NCBI GenBank assembly: GCA_947034885.2
Contig: OZ019759.1
Location: forward strand, 9,178,501-9,242,500
Source of the DNA: Thuidium tamariscinum
Lineage: Eukaryota > Streptophyta > Bryopsida > Hypnales > Thuidiaceae
Direction of reading: 5' to 3'
Length of the DNA: 64,000 nt
This document shows, piece by piece, positions 49,251-60,592 of the stretch. The translations under genes and the position numbers were made by a program. The notes under the pieces were generated by a model. It saw only the letters and a list, made by a program, of their open reading frames with translations. It had not been told where the DNA came from and did not search any database. Positions within the stretch are counted from its first letter, which is position 1; every line of letters starts with the position of its first letter.

Positions 49251-49997
49251 CATTGGAATGAGAAGAAGGGACCAACACTCCATTGCATCTGGATTGATGA
49301 ACTCCCAGTACTCTCCTTTGTTATTGAAGTCATCGCCGCCATCATCGTTAGCAATGATATTCATTCTTTTAAAGAATGACTCCAACTTTGGAACTTGTTC
49401 CTCTATCTTGTAGGAACATTGTTAGATCAATTGGTATGACACATTAGGTCGAATCAACCTAATCTTGCATTTGTCATAGAATTTTACGGTGTCATTTTCT
49501 TTACAAAGTCGGTACTTCTCTTGGACACAGCTTGCGGTTAGATTTGTAGTTGCAATTTAGTTCGCATTGACCTAAACTAATGCATGTACTTGAGTTTTTT
49601 AATATTTTACAATTTATCTAGTTTTTCATTGAGGCGGACATCGAAATTTTTGAGTGTTTTCATTATTGTCAATTGATTTTGTCTTAGCTATCTAAGTAGT
49701 GTACATGTTGATTTGGGTCGGGTCGACCTAAACCAACATGTTCACTTCATGGCTGTGATTCTCATCTTCTTCTAATTATAGTAAGGTTGACCTGAACTAT
49801 TATCGACCTAAACCGTAATGCACCGTTTAATTGGTGTCGTTAGAATGTACGCAACATGTAACCAAAAACAGTTTGGCCAATTTCAAACATGCAGATTTAC
49901 ATATGGATTCTCTACATTAGAAATGCTCACATTAATATGAGATAATCAAGATTGCATTCAGTAAACGTGTGCTTTTCATTTTCTTTCTCACTACTAT
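49251..49997. other. 5' side of the ParB-like gene
   Basis: This contains the start of the split exon (to 49406), an apparent upstream exon (about 49470-49530), three quasi-palindromes and two half-sites. It ends at the terminus of CACTA element 2. No start codon could be fixed, so the 5' end may have been removed by the element 2 insertion. Confidence 0.4.
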
Positions 49998-50029
49998 CAC
50001 TAGTAGAAAACCTTGTTGAATCCAACGGC

Positions 50030-51205
50030 ATTTTCCAATGTTTAGGTGATTCTCGGCTACCCTGCACTCTTGCTATGTTGAAGAGTAGCACTCTTGTTTC
50101 AGAAAATTGTTGAACACAATACAATGTGTTGTATCTGTGTTGATAACGGTTTTTGTTTTGGGTATGATTACGAATCCTGTTCGGAGAAATGTATTTTCCG
50201 TTCTCAATAACGAAGATGACCCTCTTTGACACGTGGATGTCGTCTTTACTCTTCCGTGCCTCTCTGAAAAATCACATTCAGTCCCCGTTTGACCTAGTTG
50301 AAATTTCACATGTCTATAATTGACCATCCTTACTTTATATGCAATTTCTACGAAGCAGCACGAGTACTGAAAGATGACATGTGCATATGTTTTGCTATTT
50401 GAAGGCAACATAGACGTTCGTATTTTACTGCTCATTTTATAGTGTACCACGCGTTCATGTTCCAATGCGGTTCCGTTCATCTAACGATACTCCGTTCGTA
50501 TGAACAGAAAGCACAAGTTCAGAACGTGTGCTTGAAGGAGTCAAACGTTTCTTCAAACGTCCCAATAGCTTCACAAACATGTACATGTCGTTCTCGTCAA
50601 CATTACGGTAACGGCATTTCCTTTTTCATGACAAGAAAAATTCTTACAAACCTCAAGCTCTACCGTCATTAGTTTTTGCTTCTCTTTACTATTACAACTC
50701 CTGGTTTCATGCACGTCCTTCTAAATTCATGACTACCTCATGTATGGTAGGCACGTCTGTATTTCCAATTGAAAGCCTTCTCAGTAAACCTTACTGCAAA
50801 TCTTGCACTTGACTCCTGTTTATACTTTGGAGCACTGCAATTTCCTTTCTTTCAACAATTTCTTCAGATTCGGATTTGCCAATGACAATGATATGTGGCA
50901 CGTAACTCAATCTACAATTGTGAACATATCTTTTTTGTTGCACATTCTCCTCTCCACTGCCTTATTCAATACAGTTCTTGCACGCTGCATTCACTGATTT
51001 GCATTTTGAAGCACCAACTACCCAAACTTCGTACTCCCTATAAAGCCCTTGACCTTCACTAAACCTCTCAAATTACAACAATCCTACACACTCCTTCATG
51101 ACAGAAAATACTAAATGCTTTCACGACTATGAATCCTTTCACAGACCTATGACAACAGTTTTGACACTACGTACTGAACTCCGTGCATTCATCAATTACC
51201 TTGCA
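50030..51205. other. 3' subterminal region of CACTA element 2
   Basis: It holds many short CCGTTC / AACGTT-type motifs in both orientations up to about 50650, then AT-rich sequence. No gene is supported. The frames at 49927-50672 are low-quality and overlap on both strands. Confidence 0.4.
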
Positions 51206-54200
51206 TCAATGTCGAACTTGTAGACCGTCAAAATCCACATCCCTACCTGCTGTAAGAAATTCTATGTCTACCTTTTCACTCTTGCGATCTCCACGACGTC
51301 CTCTCACTTCTGTACCGCAAATGACTTTCCAATCTCCTCCGCTACCATTTTTGCGCTCAATGTCGTTGGAGAAGAAAACCTGCTGACATTGTGTTGGGAA
51401 TGCAAAGGAATCCACCCCCAATGGCATGCAGTGCGTGAAATTCCCTACAGCAAACATGTATTTGTCACGAATAACATTTGCATTCGCTGATCCAACTTTA
51501 GCTGGTACCTACAAACACACCAGGATGACACAACAGTGGCTGCGATAGTTTAGTTCTAAAATCTCCTGAATCCACCCAACGTATTCCACAGTTTGCCAAT
51601 TCCCTTGTTCAATGGAAGACCTCCCTCTACAAAGACGTAAAACACATGCTGCTATACCACTATCGCAGGTCACTTTATCTTCTATGCTTTGCACACGTAA
51701 GTGCATTCCATGGGCATACATTGCCCTATAAGCTGTAGCTACTATCTCAGGCTTCTTTGAGGCCTCTATAACATCTGGAGAAGGTCTTCGCACTCCATGC
51801 CTTGATTCTTCAACTGCTTCTTGTAGCCATTCCGCAAACTTTGGCAAATTCCTATATTCATCTGAATACTGTAAGAGGGTCTGCCACCCTAGACGACGAA
51901 TGAAGTTTGCCCTGAATTGCTGTCGACTCACGCGCCTCTCTTCATATGCCATACTGTAATTTCTGTTTCACATTCACAAAAACGCTATGAGTCTTTAGAC
52001 ACATTGCTTTCTTCCACCTTATCCACTAACAACGTTATTGGGACCAATGCCATCTCCTCTACAACACGACTTCCCATAACAGAGTTTCTTACTCACAACA
52101 CCTATAGTACGTGTTCACCTCCTCCTCTGCATCAGCAAGTCATACATAATACGACACTGCTGACTTCAACAAACACTGCCTTTACCAATGCTATTCTTTT
52201 CATGTACAACATAAATTTACAGAAATCGGCACTCACTGTCTCCATTCTTTAAGATCTAATGAGTTCGATAATACAAACTCATGAGCCCATTCCCGAAACT
52301 CCTCTGACATTCGACGCACCCACCTACTCCCTTGCACAACTTCATCATTCATCCTGTGCTCCTCCTTATCATCCCAGACACGACAAGACGTTCCTTGAAA
52401 TCGTTGCAAGTACTCCGTACAATATCCTAATGTCTCAGACATTGCATACCCTTCTGCTATACTAGCTTCTGGTCTAGCATACGTTCTCACATATTCCTTT
52501 AAAGTTTTCATGTACCTCTCCATTGGATACATCCAACGACTATAAACTAGTCCACATATATATAGCTCTTCCACAAGATGAATCATCAAGTGTGACATAA
52601 TGTCCATAAAAGTTGGTGGAAATTCCTTTTCCAGCACGCAAAGAGCATCTGCGGCATCTTCCAAATCTGCATCTCTTTCAGAGATTTTTATTTCTCTTGC
52701 ACATAATCTTCGAAAGACTCGACTCACCTTCATCACTGCTTGTTGAACACCTTCACTAAGTACATTGCGTAGTGCCAATGGCAAAACCTATTTGCAAGGT
52801 CCTACAAAATTACAAAGCAATTACTGAAGGTTCACAAACAATACTTATACTTATATGCTACTGAACTGTCTCCTACTCTCCTTCATCTTATCTAACAATT
52901 GCAAGTAATACCTAATTATCATTTCTATGCATACCTCAATGCAATATAGGGCTGTTTGATGACATACACTAACAAGTCAGTCAAATTTACCAACAAGAGA
53001 AGCCTACCTCTACAACAAAGTTATTTCTACTTGGCTTCTTCCAACTATGTCCTACCTTGCAATGCTTCGTTCCTTGTTTGTAAACAGAATTCACTATGTC
53101 ATACCTGCTGCATTAGCACATGAAAGTCGTGGGTTTTCATATATCTCAATTTTCCCTCCTGCAGACACTTGTGTATGGCACCTACATATTGGCTTGATGT
53201 TTTCAATTTCTTAATTATCTCCATCACTGTGGTCTTTCCACTCCCACTCAAAATATAGGGTGCTGAAGGCATGTGGAAGTCATCGCAGTTGCTTTCTGTT
53301 GGAGTGAGCCACAATTCTGGTCTAATTTGCAGAGCTTCCATGTCCTGTCTACTACCAATTGAATCTTTTCCTCCCAACAGTGTTTTTGTTATATTCTCGC
53401 ATAAGTTCTTCTCGCAGTGCATTGGGTCTAGCAAGTGCTGAATTAGAAGATCCTACAATAATCCAACACATGCAAACCATCTATTACTTACATAAATAGA
53501 TGTAAAGGCGAATCTTAGACATTGTATAGGTTAATCTTTCCACCACCATGTCATTATATTCCAAGTTTCTTTCAATGACACAATTTGTTCATTAAATCCA
53601 TTTTAGAAGATTCCATACCACATTGACAAGCTCCTATCCACTGCAGCAATTACCTTTCCTACAACGACATTAAGAACTACTGCTATAAGTTGCATCTCTT
53701 TGCACAAGTTCGTTACATAGAGCCTTCAATACAATTCAACCTATTATTGCACTTCTGTACACTTGCCCATTCCTAAGACTAATGTTTGAAAAACTTTCCC
53801 TATGCTCTCTTTCAGTTAGGCAGAGGTAATCTAAGAGACGTTACATTTTCTTTTTCTATATATTCAAATTCCCTAATCACAGTGAACATTATCATCCCTA
53901 CAAAAACACTACGTCCTTCACATTCTGAACATGAAATCCTTCCTTTACAATGTGAACATTTCCCAACAAAACGCATCCTCTTTTTCCATTCAACATTCAA
54001 TATGGACATAAAATTATTATTGAACTCTTTGAACCACACTTTCTTGTTTATGTTGCTTTTCATTGCATATATTTTTATAACATAGCACTTGCTCTGAATA
54101 ACTTTCATTCCTTCAATAAACTGAAATCTCATTCCTTCTCTTAAGAAGTCTGATACTCACTGTCCAATATGGAAGGTCGTTCAACGCACTCCTTCTCTTC

Positions 54201-55897
54201 ACTCCGTGATTGTGTACTGGATCATCGTCTCCTCCTTTCCTGCCCCCATTTGCAAGGTATGCATCCCGTTCTTCACCGCAACTTCTCCTTACAATTGCAC
54301 TCATTCTTGGAGGAGCTGGTCTACTTTCAACCTTTCCATCAAATGAGAGGTTCCTTCGATATGGGTGGCTTCTACGAATCCACCTACGACTTCCGCCATA
54401 CACAATTTTCCTCCCCTTTGCTCTCTTAGATGGATCCACATTGTTGCCTGATGATGTACTCCTCGCATCTATTAGAGGTCTACAAACTGTGCAACCTTTG
54501 TAGCCATGGGTGCACAGACCAGAGATTAGCCCATAAGTAGGGTAATCAAATATAGTCTACATCAAAATGCCTCTCAAAGTGAATTGCCTTTGCCCTACTG
54601 CCTTTGAGAAATCTTGAGCCTGTGTTCCTACCCACAGTTCTTGGAACTCCTCTATCACAGGCCTTATGGAAACATCAATGTTTTCATTACTTGGAGAAAA
54701 TTTGCCTGATATCAGAATACTCAATTGGATAAAAAACTTCTTGGTCACTAGGTGTGGAGGTAAGTTATATATGACCAATAGCACGGGCCATGTTGAGTGA
54801 CTAGTGCTATTGTGGGTAAATGGATTCACTCCATCTAAAGACATCCCAAATCTCAAATTCCGCACCTCATGCCCAAAGGCAGGATCAATGTTATTGTCAA
54901 CATGTTTCCATGCTGGACTATCAGCGACTGATTTCATAACACCCTCATCTAGGTTAGGGTGCTCTGAATGAAATCTTAATAGCTCAGCTATAGCTGGTGA
55001 ACGGAACATCCTCTGTAGCCTAGGTATAATTGGAAAATGCCTAATCACTTTAGCCGGAATTACATCAGACCCTTCTACAAATCTGGACTTGCCACAGTTT
55101 GGATTTGGACACTCCTTCAAATTCTCTTTGTCCCCATGATATAAAACACAACCATCCGGACATGCATGGATGGTGTTGTAATTTAGGCCTAGCTTCCTAA
55201 TCAGCTTCTTGGCCTCATAATGGCTGCTTGGTAAGATGTTCCTTGGAGGCAACAACATAGTGGATAAATACTTTAGAAGTTCATCTATGAATATGTTGCT
55301 CACACCATGTATGACGGCCATGTTCACAAGAACAATTGTCGCTGATATAACGCTGACATTCATTCCGCTGTAGACTACACGTGTAGCGGTCTCATACAAT
55401 ACTTCTATTGCCTCCACGTTATCTGAAACCAAATCATTGTCAACCTCAAGCTCATCTGCAAGCAATATTGAATCGCTTATACTATCACCTTCATCTAATG
55501 CATCAAAAAGTTGCTGCTGAATGTCATAATATGGATCCAAATGTTCCACATATTCGGGAATGTCCTATTCCTCAGCACAGACATTGTCTGCCCCCAGTAC
55601 CTCTCCAGCATCATTCACCCATATCCCTCCAGGAGGATATCCCCCTTTAGGGTCTCCTCCTAACATAGACTTCATGAGGAAGGGATCACGTTTGTGGACA
55701 CGAAGGTGTCTCTTGATAGTTTCTATGCTCTGCCGATGCCCCCTGTGGCACCTTGAACATGGACAACGGTAGGCAGTGCAATTTTCATCCCTGGCAACCC
55801 GTTCTTCTGTTTGAAATATCAAGTCTTCCACAGGAATATGAAATCCATGGCCACCTGACATGTTTGAAAAACAATTCCTGGTTGAAATGAATGTCAA
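51206..55897 (-). pseudogene. CACTA tnp2-type transposase of element 2, degraded
   Basis: Likely exons are 55897-54161, 53452-53105, 52787-52237 and 51953-51206, all with GT-AG borders. The N-terminus has the transposon-associated Cys/His domain (CTAYRCPCSRCHRG). The Tnp2 core follows (HACPDGC, CPNPNCGKSRFV, HSTWPVLLVIYNLPP), then LLDPMHCEKN, the DUF4218-like block (MDIMSHLMIHLVEELY) and the DUF4216-like block (VEYVGWIQEI, RDKYMFAVGNF). In-frame TAGs stand at about 55563, 54557-54559 (ILM-stop-T, the relative has ILMWT) and 51509-51511. The intron 53104-52788 is absent from the element 1 gene. It belongs to another CACTA subfamily than element 1, whose termini differ. Confidence 0.9.
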
Positions 55898-56655
55898 TGC
55901 TCCTAGCTCGAAAATGCTTGTCAGTGCATTAGAACATCATCTTAAATTACAGTAGAAGCACCGTCTGTTTTATAATCATCAATATGTAGTGCGCGACCCC
56001 AAATTTCACCAAAACATGAAACCTGCATTCTAAGGATGTGTTGATGAAGAACACCTCATGCACCAATAACCTGGACATCCACAGAAGGCACGATTGTCTC
56101 AGTGGAGTACTGACAACACACACATGACTTTGCAACATCAATAGTCTCTGTGTACTAATAGCAGCAATAGTTCTAGGCCTATGTTGTCTACAACGTGGGA
56201 AGCAAAGCAGAGGCTCTTCACTTTGAAAACACCAAATTCTTCTTTGCTTCTATCTTTGCAATGCACATCGGTTATCAATACCATATAAATGATGGCATCC
56301 ATGGTGCTTTCAAACATCAACCACTTCAGGCACAACAAGGTCGTACAGCACATGCACTTGGAATGACATAGTCTTATTTCAACAAGGAATATCACTACAA
56401 CATCCCCCACATTTGAAATATCCCTAAAAGACACTTCAATACAATGACAAAATAATACTCATATAACATTCAAATCTGTCCACATTTTCTACCATGCAAT
56501 GCTCACACATGTCCCCTACACTTAGTACACTACTCTATATTCCTGTAGTTGTTCAAGGTTTTCCTTCAAGTAAAACTTTGAGCAGTACAAAACACTAACT
56601 AAATGACTGCACTTCCATCTCTGCTATGCCACAACCATGTAGACTGAGGAGACAA
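55898..56655. other. Spacer between the two ORFs of CACTA element 2
   Basis: This is probably intron and upstream region of the transposase. Weak minus-strand frames at 55947-56434 have no domain and are not called as genes. Confidence 0.3.
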
Positions 56656-57138
56656 TTATAATCCATCATTCCTATATTTCTTGGAACCCAACATATTCTC
56701 CAGTGAGATCTTTCTCTTCTGTGGTGTAATTGTGTTGGCATCACAGAAGTTATCCGCTTTCCTTTTTCTTTCCTCAAGAGCATTCAACATGCACTCAGCT
56801 TTTTCTATGCACTTCACTGTTTCCTTGAACCCTCTTTCAGCTTGGTCCATCAAGTCCTTGATTTCCTTCATTTGTTTCTTAATGCTCTCGTCATGACTCT
56901 CTTCTGTGACACTAAGAGTTGATTGAGCCTGCTCCAACTCCAAAAACTCTGTTGAGCACCCCTCATGCACATCACACTTTTTTCTTGACAATCTGGATGA
57001 CCCTAGTACATGAGGGATGAAATTGAAATTGTCGATCTCTTTCTCTCCTACCACTCTCCTAGTAATTGTCCTCCACTCTCCAATCTTTGAAGATGAGTTA
57101 TCTACAGGAATGACGTTCTTATGATCCATGTTAAACAA
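56656..57138 (-). CDS. Possible TNPA-like accessory protein of CACTA element 2
   Basis: An intact 160-residue frame from ATG 57138 (MFNMDHKNVIPVD). It contains ARG/LYS-rich WRTITRRVVGEKEID, then a long amphipathic alpha-helical, probably coiled-coil stretch (about residues 70-130, with KKQMKEIKDLMDQAERGF), and a basic C-terminus (TPQKRKISLENMLGSKK). It lies inside element 2, upstream of and co-oriented with the transposase. In En/Spm a second protein (TNPA) with a dimerisation helix binds the subterminal repeats. This is a positional and structural analogy only. It is unusual in having no stop, unlike its neighbour. It may continue into further exons. Confidence 0.45.
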   Translation of the reverse strand: MFNMDHKNVIPVDNSSSKIGEWRTITRRVVGEKEIDNFNFIPHVLGSSRLSRKKCDVHEGCSTEFLELEQAQSTLSVTEESHDESIKKQMKEIKDLMDQAERGFKETVKCIEKAECMLNALEERKRKADNFCDANTITPQKRKISLENMLGSKKYRNDGL

Positions 57139-58478
57139 ATAGATTGTTCTACTCCTCGGAAATGACTTCCAGATGAACTACACAAAAACGAGCACACTCA
57201 GTAAACAACATGTTGTAATACACCAGATTACATGATAATTTTATACAGATCCACCATCATAGAGTTGGCTAGATGCATTAGTAAATTGAACTCTTGCACA
57301 TGTTGAATTAAACAATATAGTGCTGATCTACCATGCATGTCATTCACTCACTTATGCTTTTTGTTTCTGAAACACAAACTACCATATGCCTAAGCCTGTT
57401 TGAAAACTGCGCCTCTTCCTGCAAATACTCTCCCAAGGTACTCTTTCCTTCTAAGAATTTACACAGTTTTCTAATGACATACTTCCCAGTCCATAAGGAG
57501 GACATGTTGACATGTTATACTTATATTAGTTATTGACTCAATTGCATTTCACATGACACACGAAATTATCTCTAGTCTTTCGTATTCTACAAGCTTCTTC
57601 TAAATGTTGTTGTTGCACCAAGAATTATCTTCTCTTCAACAATTATCCGCAGTTCCTTGTACTCAGATTAACTAAATTAATGGGAACACATGTGCTGGAG
57701 GAATTCCTTTCTCCCTGTGTGAAGAGTGTACAATATATTGTCATTCCTAATTACAATCTACATTCCAAGCTTCCTAATACATAGCCTGCATTTCAAGTAC
57801 TATCACTCACCCCTTGCATAACAATTCCAACCTAAACCCTTAAAGAATTCTTCATGAAGTTTTTTTACATTAAAATGCACCCAGTCCTTTGACAGTTTCA
57901 AATAAAATTAGACCCCAGACCTCACTATAATTTACTTAATTTAATGAAGTCCGTTACTCTAATCTAGTGGAATGAGGGCTTCACAAAGTGAAGTATAATC
58001 CTCTACTATGCATATCAGAACCTTATGGAATGAATGTGCTCCTACAGTGCACAGATTCACTTTCAAGGGGTGCTTCTGCAAATTCCCCTTCAATGCCATG
58101 AAGCATAGAAGAGGTCATCCATGAAGTCCTCCAAAACTATGACGTCCCTTATTCAGTCCATTAGTTTAATTCAATTCCCCCAAAAAATTCCAAATTAAAA
58201 TTGGAATCCTACAGTACTTTTTGTAGGACTGAACAGTATAGACTTAAACATTTTGAACTATCCACTGCTTCACTTCTTCTACTGTTCCGTTCGAAAACAC
58301 AAAGTTTTTAGCATTAAGAAGAACCTCTGACAATAATTACAGAAAATGTTGACAGACACGTGTAGGTCACCATTACAGTGAACGGGAGCACTTCCAGATC
58401 GAGCTTGATCACGGACAGATTTCTTCTTCGACATCATTAACTCCTGTGCAGAACGGGAAATCACTTCCGTCGTTTTGA
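57139..58478. other. Region between CACTA element 2 ORF and the host gene
   Basis: This is AT-rich and shows no supported gene. 58280-58470 has GAACGG-type words like the left subterminal region of element 2. It also must hold the promoter of the gene starting at 58479. No clear TATA box was fixed. Confidence 0.35.
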
Positions 58479-60588
58479 ATGGGCACCCAATTAATGGACG
58501 ATGACCTAAGCAATCACATTTCTGCTTACGAGGTTGAGAGGAACTCACGCAGGCAGGCACTTCACGATGCTGTGCAGAGGGACTTGCTCGCTGCAGGATT
58601 CCACAACGTTGCTGCGCTCCGATCTGCGTTTTCAGGAGAGGGAAGTAGCGTAGTGGGAGAAGGAGATGGATGCACCGCGAAGACAACCGGGCGTAAGAAG
58701 GTGAAGGTGCGAGTACAGAACTTGGCAGTGCGGCGGACGACGAGGTTGCGGAAAGCGGCGCCACCACTCGGAACTCTTTGCGAGACACAAAAGACGCCTG
58801 CAGCGAAGGTGAGGACGATTCTCCCTCATGTTGGTCGCCGTTTTTATCTGCTACTCTGATTTTCGTGGTGTAGCCTATGCATAACTTAGAAAAAGTTTCA
58901 GTTTTCAATTAATGCAAGTTGTGGGCGGAATTCGGCACAACCAATTTTAGTTTACAAATGTGTACTCAGAATTAGCAGAGCACTTGGCTACGCCGCCCCA
59001 CGTGGCCAAGTGCTTGAAATTTGCATGACGTTCTCTTGCGCTTGGCTACTTCCTGTGATTTAGGATTGTCAGACCCAGTTCTTAGACCCCAGAGTTCCTT
59101 ACGTGCTGGAGGACGTATGCCATCCTTAACGCACATCCACGCCTTGAAGCACCCTAGGGTTTAGGGTTTTGATAACATGTGGGCACCAGATAACATTAGT
59201 TCAGTCTAGCCTAAATTACAAACTGTAGTAACAGTGTCGGGGTTGCAGCTAGGAACGTTTTTTGTTTACACACGCTACACTTCTCAATTCGAAACACTTG
59301 CACACTGACTAGAGATTTTAAAAGCCAAGTCCAATGGTGGTGGTGAGAAGTAAGCGGAAGGGACTCGTGCAAGGTAGTCCAACACTAGTTGTAGTATTTT
59401 TGTTTGTCAATGCAGCTCATGGCTCATTCTCTACTTGCTTCATGTTAGGTCACTTGGGTCTTTAGTAGTAGTTTCAAAGAGTGAGGGCATGTCAGTTGTT
59501 CTCTTTTCCTGTGTCTTGTGTTATTTTTTTTATATCATTCCTGCCAACATGTACCATTCATGCTCCTCACAAACCCCGTTTTCATCGATTCATTTGTGAC
59601 ATCAGCAGGAAAGTTTTTGCACTTGGCCGGGGAAAGACTCCTTGAAGAAGAAGAACATGAAGAAGAGTAGCGGTTCGACAAAAAGGAAGATGGTCTCTGT
59701 TTCACCTGATCCTGCAAGCGACACAGACCCCGAGGAAGTAGGAGGGCAGTCGCTGGAGGTTCAGATTGTGAGAAGCAGACGGACCTCTCTTTTTCCAAAG
59801 AAAGCACCGGCATTGTTTGAAGAAGATATTCGTGACTTACAAGTAGCACGGCGAGAAAGGGATGTTCAGCCCCCTCCACGGCCAGCCCCAGGTGGATATC
59901 GCGGAGAACATCAAGACAAAAGAGTTATTCCTGAATGGAGACAAGAGTATGGAGGTGGTTTTGGTCCTCCACGTAGTGGACCCTACAGGGGTTCCTCTAG
60001 AAGACCTTGGTCGCCTGTACCCTATGGAAGTGGTAGAGAATTTGAAGGGCCTCCTCCAGACTACGGCAACCGGGGCGCACCTTACGGAGGACAGTCAGAG
60101 TACCTTGATCACAGAGGTATGTAATTCCCTCACGTTGCAGTTTCCTTTAATTCTGTTGTTGTACCTCATAATGTTTGTAGACTACAATTTTGTTCTTCTT
60201 TGTCTCAATTTGTTTGTAAGGGCTTCCTAATAGGGAATTTATCATCTGTAATTCTGTTGATCTTTGCTGATTTATGAAGTGTATTTTTATAAATTTTTTG
60301 GACGCCATTGACAGAGCCCTACCATGACCACCAATTGAGGGAGTATGAAAGGCGTCCAACGGAGTATGAGGACGTGAGAAGATATCCAGAGGGGAGGTAT
60401 GATCATTGGGAACTGACACCAGCAGTGCATGTGTATGCTTCCACAGCCAGACCGAGTGCAGGAAGTCAGATTCCAGGGAGCAGGAGGCTCGGCCTCAATC
60501 CAGCTCCTTCATCCTCAACATTGATTGAGAACGAGGTAAAGTCAAGTAACAAAGTACGGCGTCCCCTTCACGTATGTCGCAACACAGG
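58479..60588 (+). CDS. Spliced gene of unknown function, probable host gene (3' part unresolved)
   Basis: Exons 58479-58808, 59609-60116 and 60315-about 60588 join in phase through clean GT-AG introns (donors AAG|GTGAGG and GAG|GTATGT, acceptors ATCAGCAG and TTGACAG). ATG 58479 gives MGTQLMDDDLSNHISAYEVE; ATG 58494 (MDDDLSN) is an alternative start. Exon 1 has a short helical N-terminus and a very basic stretch (GRKKVKVRVQNLAVRRTTRL). Exon 2 starts lysine-rich and becomes Arg/Gly/Pro/Tyr-rich (PPRPAPGGYRG, GPYRGSSRRPW), like low-complexity RNA-binding tails. Exon 3 continues Arg/Tyr-rich. The frame ends at TAA 60590-60592, but CAGG|GTAAGT just before it is a strong donor, so the gene may continue past the repeat at 60.6-64 kb. 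No family recognised. No internal stops, and GC is higher than in the surroundings. Confidence 0.6.
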
Positions 60589-60592
60589 GTAA

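Larger units (their letters stand above)
38832..49406 (-). pseudogene. ParB-like domain exon, split by a hAT insertion (49406-49243 and 40112-38832)
   Basis: One long exon starts after a possible AG acceptor at 49406. It reads through VPKLESFFKRMNIIAN and EYWEFINPDAMECW to the hAT insertion site, then resumes at 40112 (RYCFCRKYKDQLPYHL). It continues through a helical region to FYIVNGQHSVSASKLM (NGQH at about 39141-39152) and ends at a GTATGTG donor below 38832. The NGQHS loop followed by an Asp/Trp-rich strand is like ParB/Srx and DGQHR nucleotide-binding domains. Four in-frame stops in this exon are all TAG (in A-stop-I, E-stop-Y, Y-stop-A and K-stop-R contexts). An additional upstream exon is suggested at about 49470-49530 (QEKYRLCKENDTVKFYDKC). 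Frames match across the hAT site when one target copy is removed. Confidence 0.55.
34305..49730. repeat. Recurring 17-bp quasi-palindrome in introns and flanks
   Basis: Sites matching TAGGTCRAGTYGACCTA lie at 34305-34321, 35765-35781, 37246-37262, 37303-37319 (with C for outer T), 38725-38741, 38804-38820, 49445-49461, 49558-49574 and 49714-49730, with half-sites near 34025, 34185 and 49783-49810. The two at 37243-37265 and 37300-37322 are perfect 11-bp inverted repeats around a central G. They fall in introns or flanks of the ParB/methyltransferase-like gene, often within 60 bases of a splice site. None was noticed inside the inserted hAT or elsewhere in the window. They may be binding sites of a protein from this element or relics of intron gain. 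Confidence 0.75.
49998..58470 (-). mobile_element. CACTA element 2 (left terminus clear, right terminus unresolved)
   Basis: The left end (the 3' end of the element, which is transcribed leftward) is CACTAGTAGAAAACC at 49998, preceded by TAT. Subterminal DNA (about 50150-50650) is rich in CCGTTC/GAACGG and AACGT words. Similar words recur at 58280-58470 (GTTCCGTTCG, GAACGGG), so the element probably ends near there. No GGTTTTCTACTAGTG was found, so the right end is mutated, deleted or elsewhere. It carries a degraded tnp2 transposase (51206-55897) and a possible accessory ORF (56656-57138). Confidence 0.6.

Noticed and set aside
38832-49406. TAG as a recoded sense codon (Trp or Gln) in these genes.
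   Set aside because: Frameshifts, TGA and TAA stops and insertions occur in the same genes, so decay explains the stops. The bias has a methylation explanation.
57961-57975. CTAGTG at 57963-57968 as the missing right terminus of CACTA element 2.
   Set aside because: Adjacent bases do not match the left terminus (no TTTTCTA before it) and the following GAA does not match the TAT flank.
59382-59400. CACTAGTTGTAG as a CACTA terminus.
   Set aside because: It diverges from the family end after six bases, has no partner in inverted orientation, and lies within an intron of the host-like gene.
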